A stretch of 64,000 nucleotides of DNA, from positions 10,703,561-10,767,560 of the forward strand of contig NC_088775.1 in assembly GCF_954871325.1 (NCBI RefSeq). Reading direction: 5' to 3'. The notes below the pieces were generated by a model. The model ran no database searches. It saw only the letters and a list, made by a program, of their open reading frames with translations, and was not told the origin of the DNA. Of this stretch, positions 25,601 through 40,543 are shown in pieces. The first letter of the stretch is position 1. Each line of letters begins with the position of its first letter. Made by a program: the position numbers and the translations under genes. The stretch comes from Gordionus sp. m RMFG-2023. Its lineage: Eukaryota > Nematomorpha > Gordioida > Chordodea > Parachordodidae.

Positions 25601-28600
25601 TTAGGAATTATCTCCGAGAACAATTTAATATTATACTTTAAAACGAAAGCCGAAATGAATTTAATAATAACACGAAGGTTATAAATGAATAAATACTTAT
25701 ATACAAATATCAATTCAAATCTACTCACGATAAAAAATGTAGGAATCCTCCCACTCCCTTTACCCTCTTGAAATTATTTATAAGAACAAATAATCAATAG
25801 TTTGATTTAAAAAAAATATTAATTAATTACATGGTTTTTTCGAGAAAATTTTATCTATAAAATAAAAGGCGAGTATAAAATACAAAGGACCCTATTACAT
25901 ATTATATCTTAAAAGGAAGGGTTTATCGAACCTTAGGCTCTTTGGTGTGCTCTGGACATAAAACTTTCAATCTTTTGCAATAGGTTTGTGATTCTGAATT
26001 ATAAACATCGCAGAAGAGATCCATACCAACGTTCGTTTGATATATAGACCCATACGAGGTTTGGCTTTCAATCTATTTTCGAAAAAAAATATAATATGAA
26101 GATTAAAAAAATACTTTAAAAAACGATAATCTTATTTTATTTGTCATTAAAAACATTTACTTTCGAGCAAACTGTCTTTTTTAGGACGCTTAAAAGAATT
26201 ATTAGCAACATTAACTATTTATTTTATTGTCTATTCAGGTGATATAATTAGTTGTATGATTTGAACCTTTAAAGATCTACTTAAGACCTTAAAAACACTG
26301 TCTAATCAATATAGCCTTGGTGATTCAGTTTCAACTTAAGAAATTGCCATTACAACAGCTGATTTTGTTAATTTTCTTTAGTCAATTTATAATCATGCAG
26401 GCTCCACTAACGGTGGGGTGAGAGAAGGATCGGTATGGTCGATGTTCTAGCTATTTTGAGGCAGAGAACAAGGCGACCCTGTTTCGTTTTAGTCAAACAA
26501 GAATCTAAATTCCACAAAAAATAAATGAAAAGGAGCATTCCAAGGCTGACATTCTTAGAAAGTAGCACAACCTGTTAATGTCTATTTCATGGTGCAAATG
26601 ATAAAATCCATACCACAAATTGTGATGTCAGAAATAGGCCAACTGGTTCCAAAATCGCATTGTGTACTTAATGTTAAAAAAAACTATCCATGTTTCATGA
26701 TGGTTTTACCTTTTTTGTGGATCCGATCGCAGTGTTTATTAATTGCTAATATTTTTTTTTATATTACTGGGGGTTAAATTGTCTTTATAGGGGGACCCCG
26801 ATAATCTACCACTAAGAGGAGGCAAAAACCATTTATGAAAATTCACAGCGAATCATGATGAGGCAATGTTAACTATCTTATATAATACACTAAAAATGGC
26901 ATTTACCTCTAGAAAGATGTCTGAACTATCAGTGGTAAATATATAAACAATTGTAAACCCCTAATAATAATAATAAAGGATTAGCAATCAATAAATTCCA
27001 TTATCGAATTCAACCTAAAGGTGAAACCAGGGATGGGCAAACAGTGCGATTTGGAAACCAGTTAGGACTATTTATATCATCACAATTCGAGGCGTGAATC
27101 GAATGGTCGTATAAGGAATAGAGTATTTTTTTTAATATAGGAGGTTGTGTAACAAGTTAATAACATCTGATCTTAAAAAAATTTTCCCTCACTTTAGGTT
27201 TAGAAATTTGATTATGTTGCGTTATTTATAATTAAGGATATTTACTAAAATTATTATTACTTATGATTAATACTATCTTTACGAATTATTATACCCAAAT
27301 AAAAAAATAAATTGTGTTTTAAACATTTGTACACTAAAATAGAAACTCAGTAGGATAATTACAAAGTAGACAAAATCCAAACCCCCAAGATTGCACGACT
27401 TTTAAAGAATGTAGCCCATGGAATACTTTGTTTTATTAATTTAATATCGACCAAGCCGGAGCCTCTTGCCCTCACCCCTTATGTAGTTCGATCTCTCCCC
27501 CACCCTACAGTTCGCGGAGCCCATTGGTGCAAAATAAAACATATAACTTGTCAGATTTGTCAGATTATTCTTCTCAAAAATTATTAAATTTTATTAAAAT
27601 TCATTTTTTATCTCTCTAACCTTTAATCCTAACTTCAGTTATCAGTTTTAATTTTAAATATATTTCACCCAAATAAAACATTTTCTTAAGTTGAGCTATT
27701 ACGAAATCTGTTAAGTACTTTACAATCCTCGCATACTGAAATATTAACTTATAATAAAAACGTTTACAAAAAATACCTCATTTTAATTTAAAATTTTCAA
27801 ACCCTGGAATATAAGAAGAACATAAAAATTTGATTTGACTATTTTTTTTTGATTTGTAAAGGTAAATAATTTTTGCTTCTGGGTTAAAAAAAGAGTATTT
27901 ATTTAAGATTTTAAGGCTCATAGATACCGAGCAAATAACCGATTTAACAAAAAAAATTAACCTTCGAAAAACATTTTTCCATATGCCTCGGGGCCGTCTT
28001 AGGGTTGATAGGATGACCGCAGGTAACACAAAAAATACTCGCATCTAACTCTTCCAATTCCGAATCTTGGTTCTAATAATATATAATTTGTATAAAATTA
28101 AAGAACAAAATTTCTGAGGATAGGATTTTAATCCTATTCCGATTATAAAAATTAGGCTTATATCCTTAAATCAAAGAGACTATTTGCATGTTTAAAATAT
28201 TGGTTTTCAGAGATGTCGCAATACTACTTTTGTTAGCCAATAACCGATATCAGAGGGTATAGGCAGATATTGATAATATAGGTGAGTATGGTTAATTCTC
28301 AAGATACTCATAACAATATCAATGGTACCCAAATATTAAGATTCACTCTTTCTATTTTTTAATTCAAAAAGCTTTATTTATTCGCTTCTAAAAAATTTTT
28401 ATACACCTATTTTAAAAAAACATCAAAATTAAAAAATATATCTTGACTTTCAAAATGTATTTCTTTTCTATGTAGTTACATTGAATTTGTTAAAGCGCTA
28501 GTTTTTTTCATTATATATATATCACTTTCTTTCTGTTCTCCTATAATAAAAAAATTTCTCATTTATAAAATTGGGAATCCATTAAGTATATCATCTTTCT

Positions 28601-31600
28601 CCTTATCTTAATTTTAAATTTATTCATTATTTTATTAAAAATTTTAAAACAACCAAACTATCCATAATATTTATTATATTGTATCTTGCCTTTTTTTAAT
28701 AAAAAGCATTTTCCTCCCTCTCTTACACATTTTTAAGTTTAATATTTAAAAGCATACATTTTGTTCGGAATCTATAGTTAAGGCTTTGCTAGAACATATT
28801 ATGGCTTCTAGCTTATCCTTTTGTTCGTTCAGCTGCTCCAATTTCTTTTGTGATTGAATTTGTTTAGCCCTCACTTTTTCCCATTGAGCTTTATTTTTAA
28901 TGTCGGTTATGGATGGATTATTTTGCCACTGTTGAATACGCATGGGTAAAAATTCGAATATTCGTCTTAAAGTATTATAAGTATATAAATATATTTTTTT
29001 AAAGTTGTGAAGTTGCAATTAGTATTGTTCAGAAATAAATTTAAAACGAAATATTTATTTTTACAAAATACCTATATTTTATAAGGCATTTGGCACAAAA
29101 TTAAGAAAACTTGACCAAGAATGGGTAGAGCAGATATTTTTTATGAAAATATATAAATACGTTTTTCAATAAATTCGCTTATTTACTTGATTTATAAAGT
29201 TTAAGGCTCAAGAGGAGTTCTGCCATACCTGCGTTAAATCAAGTGTGTTAGTTCCTTTTATGTAATTAATTACCTACTTGTTTTTTGAAATTTGCATTGC
29301 AAATCTGATACATTTCATTTTTACTTAAATTGTGGTCTTATTACTTAAATTCCTTGAAAGTTTTATTTACACGAAAATGATAGTGAAATTTATGGTTAGA
29401 GGTGATTGATATGAAGTTCATCATTATCTGCCCATTTAATCTATGATATTAAACTATATTTCTTATTTGTCACATATTGCCATTTTTCAATATTAATTGG
29501 GTCTAGACCCCAGTAGTCACTTTGATATTGAAAAAGGACATCATGGGATTAGATAGGCTAGAAATAGAAAGATATTAAACTATCTTGTCTAAATTTTAAA
29601 AAAATATGTCTTATAGAATAACCGATGTCTTTCTGATAAACCACAATAGATTAAAAATTGCTAAAATTTTTATAAGTATATCTCTGAGTTTTAAGTTCCT
29701 TCTGCCTATAAAATATATATATGTACAAAAAAAATCAATATTTCGCTCATAAATTTGCTTTTATTATTAGTTAGTAAATATAAAATATTTTCCAAATAAA
29801 AAATAATTCATAACTCCAAAAAAAACCAATAAATAATTATATGTATCCATATTCTTATTTAAAAGTCAAAATTTAAATTCCTCACTTGGTGGCTAAATTC
29901 AGACCACAATCATCGGAACAGTACTTAGAACCGGGTCTATTCGACTTTGTGCACTTGGGGCCGTGGCATTGCATGCTAGGATAATTATTAGGTGGCAGGA
30001 TTTGGTCGTTTTTTAAATCAAGAGTTTCTTTAGAATCGTCGGCGATCATTGATCGATTATTAATATTAGCAGTTGTTCTATTTTCTTTGAAGTTTTTGCG
30101 TTTAGTAAACTTCTTTTGTTGTTTGTTGTTGATGTTTTGATTGCTATTATTTTGATTGACTAAGGGGTTCTCGCTATAGGAATGAGACTCGTGAGAATTA
30201 TTATTGCCGTGGTGATGTGACTTCTTTTTAAAAAATATTTATATATATATCATTAGCCATAACATTTTTTGGTAGTAAACCCCCCACCCTCATCCCCTGC
30301 AGGGAAAACAAGGAGGGTATATGAAATGGTTTACTGAATTTTCAGAGTGGATATAAGAACTAGTTTTATTAATATATGATTGTATTTGTATTTTTTTAAT
30401 TCTATTAATCCTGTTTATTTCTAGGTTCTTACAATGCTAAAAAAGAGTAAGATTAAGATTAATATAGCCAACATAACCTTTCCATAATCAAAATTTTTAT
30501 TTAATCGGGCAGGGTATTTTTAACCTCTTTTCACATTTCCCAGGACGTTTTAGTAACAGGCTTTGCCTCTTGTGCGCATAGATAACTGAGGGCTGCCCAA
30601 AAAATCTGGATGGTTTTTCTCTTAATTATTTCCTGTCATTTATTTTAACCCAGTGTGATGGGCTTATTCTGAGAGAACCAAGCTTTTGTATATATATAAC
30701 TATTATGTATATAAATCATAAGGCTAAGTGCTTAATATCAGGTATAATTTATCTAATTTTGAAACGACGATACTAATAAAAAAAAGGCGACCTCAATTTA
30801 AACACGGAATCCGTTATATATTTTTTTAAATTAAAAAGTATGCCAAATCGCAAACGCTTAATTCACTGTAATACTAATTATTTTTTCAAATATTCTTACG
30901 AATAAAAAATAAAAAGGATACTAAAAAATATTTACATTCTTCATGTTTGAAAATGTACCAATATACCCTAGACCAACTAATTTTATTCGTTAATCATTTT
31001 CTCAATTTCGCATAATTAAATACTTTTAATTTCATTTTAATTTATTGGATTACCTAAAGGTCAAAAATTTAAACTTGCAGGGGTTTGCCACATTTTTCCC
31101 ATGGCTATAAAATTAAATAACGGGCGAGCAGGTTTGAAATATTTTAAGTGGTTGGTGATGGCTTATTTTTATTTAAAATTTATATTTTACAAATATGAGG
31201 GGATAAATTAAATATATCAAAGTTGGATGGCTTTAATTTTTTTTAAACCATGGAAAGGCGGACAAGCTAAATTTTTTAAAATAATGGGCGGGCGGTAAAA
31301 AAATTATGGAGGGGTTGGCGATTTCTTTTAAAATCACTGGAAGGCAAGTTCTTAGTCTAAACCACACTCATTGCAGATCTCTAAAATTTGAAGCCGATGA
31401 TCTATAATTGACTCTCATAAAATAATTTAAAGTTAATAAAAAATATGTAAGATCTGGTTCAATGTAAAGTTTTAAAATCACTCTATTACCAAACTCATTA
31501 TAGAATTTATGCAAAATCGCTCGATTTGAGCCGATTTTTAAAAACGACCAAATCAGTATTATACTAGAAAAATATTAGGCAATCCTGAATATATTGTTCA

Positions 31601-34600
31601 TAGATGGCACAATTGACTGGATATCTATTATTTAAATCTCGAGACTAAGCAATATTTTTCTGGTTAAAATATTGAGTTAGCCGTAATCAGTTCAAATTGA
31701 GCGATTTTACTTCATTAAGTATAATCACAAAATTCTTAAAAGAATGTTAAGGCGTGAATTTAAAAAAAGATTTTAAACTATATTTGTAGTTTAAAGGAGT
31801 TAAAATAAATAACATATTGTTTTTTTAATTTATATATTTCGTAAATATCAATAAAAAATAATTGGTATGCCTAAATATTAATTGATAATTATTAATTACC
31901 GAAAATAAATTGGATTTCGTTTTTTTCTTGACCTCCTGTTTTAGACTTTTCGTGGGAATTTCCTAAGATTAGTAAATAGCGCAACAACAAAAACACTTCA
32001 TAAATAATATATTTCATGAAAATTGCTAGATTTTGAAATTATTAGCTTATCCTTGCTTCTAGAAAAAATGTGTTGTTTTCCCAAATTAGATAATATTATC
32101 TTAATAAAAAAAATTACTAAATAAACACTCATTAATCTATCCAACATGATAACTATTTTTTTTTCAATTTGATCCAATAATATAAAGTTTTTAGGAGTTA
32201 ATGATAGAAGTAGCCAAATCGTTAAAAATACCACCTGAGATCCAAATTTATCTTCTACAATAAAAAATTAGTTAGACATAAAAATAATCAATACAAATTA
32301 TAAAAAAAGAAAAAATCAGTGATATCTCAAAAAGTACTCATAAAAATTAAATTAGTTCTTTTTTCGCGAATATTTGAATAGTCAATCAAAATACATAAGC
32401 TATTTTAAAACCCACCCTTTTTGAAAGTTTTAAGATCGCCCTAGAAATGTTAATAAATAAATTAGACAAGAGAAACGTGTCCTTGGAAGGAGTGCCATCC
32501 CGTATAGCCAGGCCTGAAATATACCGAAATTATTGGTAACTTTTTCATTGATCCACAAGTCTAACTGGAGTACTAGGACGCCACCTGGGAAGGTTTGATT
32601 AACTCTACTACAAGATCTTAAAAAATTGTGCAGTAAATGGAAAAATCGAAAACTAAGTTTTTGTAATCAGTTTGACATATATAATTCAAATGTTTCATGC
32701 AAACTGCTGTTTTTAAATAACTCATCTGGGTATTGAAATGCTCTGCTCCTTTTACAAAATGGAGACATTTATTCGAAATAATATCCTATGGTTACAATTT
32801 GATAGATTCTTATTTCTGGTGTCATTTTTTTATAAAATCGAGAATTTAATTCCAAGCCTTTTTACAATACGTAAAATAATTTTAGAATAATGATGATTGG
32901 TTTTGTTAATAATACTCCAATTTTTTACATTTCTTGAAGACTATTTCATAAAATACAGTTTTTTTACTACTGTTAAAAACTATTATACTTAGAAGCTAGT
33001 GAGTTCAATGAGCTTTTATAATGATTATGTCCGTGCATTAAATTAGTTTTTACAACATTTCAAAAAATGACACCAGAAATGAGAATTTATCAAGTTGAAA
33101 CAGAAAATATTATTACCGGCGATATTTCCTTCTCACAAAAGAGCATAGAAATAAGCTAGATGGAAGAAACATATTATAAACAATAGTTCCAATGACTATC
33201 ATTATTCTATAAAAAACAAGAATACAATTCCAAATAGAAAACTTAGTTTTCGACTTTTCATCTTGGTGCACTAATTTTTTTATAATCTTAACTGGTGTTG
33301 TTAAACGACTCGATTTGGGCTAATTTTTAAAAAAATCGAACTCAATATATTAGCCAGATAAATATTTCATAAGCCTCTAAATTTCACTAATAGTGTGCAA
33401 ACCTTTGTGCCATATATGAGCAAAATCTTCAGGCTTGCGTAGTATTTTTTGGATATATATTGATTTAGCCGTTTTTGAAAATGGGCTCAAATCGCCGTTT
33501 AACAACATTTAAACTTAACAAATTATTTTAAAATTTCAGGAGCATTCTTACCAAACAATCTGCTTGGAAAAGAAATAACAAATTGCAAATCAATACTTTG
33601 TGAGCAAACGAACCCATAGACGGTCTCTTAGTAAAGGCGTATCCTCAGAATTCTTGGTCACATAATAAAGAACAAATAACCATAATCCGACTCATGTTCA
33701 TGGTCATCCCAAACGTGGCAGGTCTTAACTGCTTTACTCAAGCTACATTGATGGGTTAAACTCTTCCAATGCTCAAATAATGGGAAGAAACACTTTTCGA
33801 ATCTAAATGCTAAGACTCATGGAAATACTTAGTAGACTAATGAATGAATGAATAAGGCCTAAAATGAGGGTAATGATTATTATACAAACCTTGTTTTCTT
33901 TAAAAAATATTTTAAAAAGATTCAATCCTCCTTAATAACTAACTAATGGTGATCTAACTCAAGTCATATAATACTCGGAAGTTTGGATGGAAGAACTTGG
34001 AAGAATGAACATTCATTCTCAACTATTTATATCAGCAACATTACTTGGTCAAGGTGACAACTAAATTTTATATCCCAAATTCGTTAAATAATTTGATGGC
34101 TATTCTTATATATATAGAACTGATATAAAAATATGTACTTATATACACGTATTTAAAGCTAGCTCCGTACATTATATTTTCTGATCCTTCGAATGATAGT
34201 GATATATAACTAAGCCTTCAGAAAACCTCTTCTAAAAAATATACGGACTTATTTACTGCTATTAAATTTCCTTAAATTTTAGCTGTTAATGAATACAATT
34301 ATTTAATTTCTCAATTTTTCATTGTCAGGTCAACACTATCTTGATTCAATGCCTTGCTGGCATCTAAAACATAACAACCTTCGGACTATAACTTTCAGAA
34401 CCTTTCTCTGGCATATTTTATTTTTATTATCATTAATTAAAGTGTGCAATAATTGTTACTCACTGTCTTATTAATTAGAATAAAGTTAAAAATAAATTTT
34501 TTTAAATCAACTCTTTCAAAATCTGGATCTTGAGATGTATCATCTTCAGGACTTGACTGGCTTTTGACAATAACCTTTCGATCGGATAATGGAGACGATG

Positions 34601-37600
34601 AGTTCGAATATCGAGATGAATTTTTGATATCGGCTGAAGGGGATCGGATAGGCAAACTTTTATTTTTTGGAGCAATAATACTTTTATATGGTTAAATTAC
34701 TCATTTGAAAAATTGGGAGGGATGCATCATTTCAGTATCAATATTATACAGTTCAGGGTTGAGCATTATATGCCAATATTTTTTATCAGCCTTTTTGAAA
34801 AAGTATTTTGAATATCTGTATCTAAAGAAACAATATTAAAATTGTTAGTATGTTTACTAAAATTTAAAAAGACACAAATACTTTCAATTCGTTGTTATGT
34901 AATTTATAAATAAGGATATTTAGAAAGATGCTTAATTTTTTTATCTGTGGTAAAACTTTAATTTTTGATATTAATATAAAAATACATTTTTTTTAAAAAA
35001 AAATACAATATATAAAATATCATTTCAAGTAGTGTTGCTAAACGGCTCGATGTGAGTCAGTTTTTAAAATGGCGAACTCAATATTTTAGCCAGAGAAATA
35101 CTATGTCTCGAGATTTTCTTAATAAATGTGAAAACCTTTGTACCATCTATGAGCAAAATCTTCAGGCTTGCATAATATTTTTCTGGATAAAATATTGTTA
35201 GCGGTTTTTAAAAATCGGCTCAAATTATCAGAGTTGTTAAAGTATCTAGATACTTGTATCTATATAGATTTTTTAGAAAGATATCTATATCAGTATCTAG
35301 ATATTTTTTTAGAGGTATTATATCTGTTTTTAGATACCTTTAAGATACATTTTATATACCCCTTTTTTTATTATAAATAAAAATATTTTGTAAAATTTAT
35401 TTCATATGAGCTTATGAAATAAATAAATATATATTATATATTAATATTTATTAATACTATAATAAAGAATTATATATACATATAATATTAAAACCTCTAT
35501 ATAAAATATATATATAAATATTTATTAATTTAAATATTATGTCCGAGTTTATCAATAAACCATACAAATTTTCAGAGTTGTTAAAAGATACTTTTTAAAT
35601 GGATCTAGATACAGATACATAGTCTCAAAAGTTATCTAGATACAGATACAGCGTCTAGAAAGTTATCAAGATACATTTTTATTATGCTCTTATAGGTTTG
35701 CATAAACCTAAATTAATATTATATTGTGAAAATTCATGAAATGAGGTAAAAAATTTATTGACGCGATATAACATTTATCAGAATATAACTAAAGTAATGA
35801 TTAGATTTCAGTATATTTTCAAAATTTTGATCATTTAGGCATCCTCGTTTATCTGTAAAGACATTTTTAGCAATCTAAATAGTCTTTCCACAGGGGCGCT
35901 TGAAGGAATTGTAGTGTTATATTTAATAAATAACAATTTTATATCAGGGTATTCTTTAAAAATGCTAAAAACTCTACATTCATTTTTGAAAAAATTATTT
36001 AAAATTTGTTGATTATCAAAATTTAAATCATTATTAGAAATTATATCTGCTGTAGGGTACTGAAAAAAATCAGAAATTAAATTATTTGTTTTTTTTGCAG
36101 GTTATTTGCTTCCAGTCAGTTGATGACTTTGATAATTCACCAGCTAATCTTTGTATCAATTGTTTTCTTTTATTAAGATTTTCTTCCATTTGCAACCATG
36201 TCCAATCAAGTTTAAAAAAAGGGTGGAGCATGGTTGCTATAATATTATCATCTTCAAATAAGGTCACAATAAACCTAGAATTTTTAAATATTTTTAATTT
36301 ATTATATTAATTTACCTATCCTCAATCCCTTTAAGTAAGGCATCTAAGAGTGGTAAACAGAATCTCAGGTTCATTTCTTTAAAAATCTTTAATTTGATAA
36401 TAAGTTGTGAAATAGTTGCACAGTAATAAGCTGTGTACATATACTTATCTCCCTGCAAAATATCAAGGGAATTAGCTATTGGCTTCATTAGCTAATTTAA
36501 AATAATGCTATATATATAAATATTATTTATAACTTACTAAACAATATTCATGAATAAAATCACATTCATTAGGTAAAAACCTAGGTAGTTTTATTCCATC
36601 ACATATCTTGTCCACTTTGTCAGATTTAGCTTTTATAATTTCTGACAGGCATTATAGGTGGAGTTCCATCTAGTTATATTAGGACATATAAAATAGCGAC
36701 CAATATATTCCTTAATAATCTCAGATGAAATAGGAGACTTATTTTGCCTATTCCATATATTTGGCATTTATGTAGTGTTGTTTACTTATTTAATTAAAAT
36801 TAGTTTTACCCTCTGATATTGTTTACACTGCATGGCTCTATTGGCATCCACAGTGGCTATAAGCAATGTGTGACTGGCACAACATTGGTGATGGGTAAAC
36901 TAAATGATTCTGATAATTCAGAATCCTGTGCAGTATTATAAAGATTTGATATAGAAATTGGCACAACTGCTTCATCTTCCAAATCATCAATTGATTCACT
37001 TGTATTATTTTCAATTGGCTTGAAAACTCTTTAATAAATTAAGTAATCAATCATATATTATGTTTATAAAATAAACCTAAAACATTTTATAAAATTTTTG
37101 GCATTATCTGTAATGGTCTTAGAAATTTTATTTTGAATGCAATAATCCTTAGCTATATCTTGTAAATTTTTTGCTATTTTATCATATGTATGACTACCAG
37201 TCATTCTTTTACAAGACAACGCTATATTTTTTTTTTCCAAACTTATTGGATTTATATAGTGAGCGGTTACTCTTATGTATGAACTAAAAATTAAAATTTC
37301 TTAAAATTGCTGAAATAATTTATTCTTAATTAATTATTATACAAATTTAAATGTTAGCTATACCGGCGATAGGCACTCCAACAATCTGCTGTTGTGCATA
37401 TTAATGATGGTTCTATAAGACTTTTAATTATTCCTTTCTTTTCATTTTCCCATCTTTGGGAAATTCTACCAACAACTGTCTGTCGGCAAATTATATTTTT
37501 GTGTGGAGCCAAAGTTTTGATCATTTTTTTAAAAGAAGGATTTTCAACAATTGAAAATGGCTGCATGCCATCTATAATACAAGCAATAATTAAATCATCT

Positions 37601-40510
37601 AAAGTGCCTTGAGTTAAAGTCAAAGGTCTTTTAGCAAAAATATTATTGGAGAATGAGCCTTGCCCAATATTTTCTTTGGTAGTTTTATTTTCCTTTCCCT
37701 TTTTTATTTTTGTTAACAAGGTTGGATGTTTTCTCTTAAAATTTAAATTAGAATTTTAAATATATAATATCTATACCCTTATGTGCTTCACGATATTGCA
37801 CGTTGAAGTCATACTGACGGATATTTTTGTATCAATTAATAGAGCATATTTTAAAATAATATCTCAAAACAAAGAAAACAATTCTCTGATGGTAAAATGT
37901 TTGCCGTGTCTACCTAGAGAATATTATAATATCTTAAAACAAAGAAAACAATTCTCTGATGGTAAAATGTTTGCCGTGTCTACCTAAAAATACAAAAATA
38001 TCCGTCAGTATGACTTCAACGTGCAATATCGTGAAGCACATAAGGGTATAGATATTATATATTTAAAATTCTAATTTAAATTTTAAGAGAAAACATCCAA
38101 CCTTGTTAACAAAAATAAAAAAGGGGAAGGAAAATAAAACTACCAAAGAAAATATTGGACAAGGCTCATCCTCCAATAATATTTTTGCTAAAAGACCTTT
38201 GACTTTAACTCAAGGCACTTTAGATGATTTAATTATTGCTTTTATTATAGATGGCATGCAGCCATTTTCAATTGTTGAAAATCCTTCTTTTAAAAAAATG
38301 ATCAACACTTTGGCTCCACACAAAAATATAATTTGCCGACAGACAGTTGTTGGTAGAATTTCCGAAAGATGGTAAAATGAAAAGAAAGAAATAATTAAAA
38401 GTCTTATAGAACCATCATTAATATGCACAACAGCAGATTGTTGGAGGGCCTATCGCCGGTATAGCTAACATTTAAATTTGTATAATAATTAATTAAGAAT
38501 AAATTATTTCAGCAATATTAAGAAATTTTAATTTTTAGTTCATACATAGGAGTAACCGCTCACTATATAAATCCAATAAGTTTGGAAAGAAAAAATATAG
38601 TGTTGGCTTGTAAAAGAATGACTGGTAGTCATACATATGATAAAATAGCAAAAAATTTACAAGATATAGCTAAGGATTATTGCATTCAAAATAAAATTTC
38701 AAAGACCATTACAGATAATGCCAAAAATTTTATAAAATGTTTTAGGTTTATTTTATTATAAATAAATATAAACATAATATATGATTGATTACTTAATTTA
38801 TTAAAGAGTTTTCCAGCCAATTGAAAATATTACAAGTCAATCAATTGATGATTTGGAAGATGAAGCAGTTGTGACAATTTCTATATCAAATCTTTATAAT
38901 ACTTCAGAGGTTCTGAATTATCAGAATCATTTAGTTAACCTCATCACCAATGTTGTGCCAGTCACACATTGAATCTTATAGCCACTGTGGATGCCAATAG
39001 AGCCATGCAGTGTAAACAATAACAGAGGGTAAAACTAATTTTAATTAAATAAGTAATATTTTCTTCATTAGATATATAGCACAACACTACATAAATGCCA
39101 AAATATATGGAATAGGCAAAATAAGTCTCCTATTTCATCTGAGATTATTAAGGAATATATTGGTCGTTATTTTATATGTCCTAATATAACAAGATGGAAC
39201 TCCACCTATAATGCCTTACAATTAATGTCAGAAATTATAAAAGCTAAATCTGACAAAGTGGACAAGATATGTGATGGAATAAAACTACCTAGGTTTTTAC
39301 CTAATGAATGTGATTTTATTCATGAATATTGTTTAGTAAGTTATAAATAATATTTATATATATAGCATTATTTTAAATTAGCTAATGAAGCCAATAGCTA
39401 ATTCCCTTGATATTTTGCAGGGAGATAAGTATATGTACACAGCTTATTACTGTGCAACTATTTCACAACTTATTATCAAATTAAAGAATTTTAAAGAAAT
39501 GAACCTGAGATTCTGTTTACCACTCTTAGATGCCTTACTTAAAGGGATTGAGGATAGGTAAATTAATATAATAAATTAAAAATATTTAATAATTCTAGGT
39601 TTATTGTGACCTTATTTGAAGATGATAATATTATAGCAACCATGCTCCACCCTTTTTTAAACTTGATTGGACATGGTTGCAAATGGAAGAAAATCTTAAT
39701 AAAAAAAACAATTGATACAAAGATTAGCTGGTGAATTATCAAAGTCATCAACTGACTGCAAGCAAATAACCTGCCAAAAAAAACAAATAATTTAATTTCA
39801 GATTTTTTTCAGTACCCTACAGCAGATATAATTTCTAATAATGATTTAAATTTTGATAATCAACAAATTTTAAATAATCTTTTCAAAAATGAATGTAGAG
39901 ATTTTAGCATTTTTAAAGAATACTCTGATATAAAATTGTTATTTATTAAATATAACACTACAATTCCTTCAAGCGCCCCTGTGGAAAGATTATTTAGTGT
40001 TGCTAAAAATGTCTTTACAGATAAACGAGGATGCCTAAATAATCAAAATTTTGAAAATATTTTATTACTGAAATCTAATAATTATTTATAATTATTTAAC
40101 CATATATTATATTAAAATCATTATTTTAGTTATATTCTGATAAATGTTATATCGCGTCAATAAATTTTTTAGCTCATTTCATGAATTTTCACAATATAAT
40201 ATTAATTTAGGTTTATGCAAACCTATAAGAGCATAATAAAAAATGTATCTGTATACAGATACATTTAAAAATTGTATCTGTATCTTGAAAACTTTTTAGA
40301 CGCTGTATCTGTATCTAGATAACTTTTGAGACTATGTATCTGTATCTAGATTCGTTTAAAAAGTATCTTTTAACAACTCTGAAAATTTGTATGGTTTATT
40401 GATAAACTCGGACATAATATTTAAATTAATGAATATTTACATATATTTTTTATATATAAGTTTTAATATTTTATGTATATATAATTCTTTATTATAGTAT
40501 TAATAAATAT

Positions 40511-40543
<33 letters not shown>

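Larger units (their letters stand above)
30224..34463. other. CXXC1 intron 7 with hairpin elements
   Basis: Holds two ~200-bp hairpin MITE copies (31515-31722, 33293-33509) and a larger hairpin element (32619-33283). The rest (30224-31500 and 33510-34463) is AT-rich without supported features. A C-rich patch (30280-30300) is short. Confidence 0.5.

Noticed and set aside
31998-32234. Hydrophobic minus-strand open frame in a CXXC1 intron
   Set aside because: AT-driven Leu/Ile/Phe composition, no acceptor-donor context and no place in the phase-consistent CXXC1 model.
37394-38428. Paired open frames on the opposite strand to the hAT transposases
   Set aside because: Antisense shadows of the [17 protein letters not shown] exon in the two palindrome arms.
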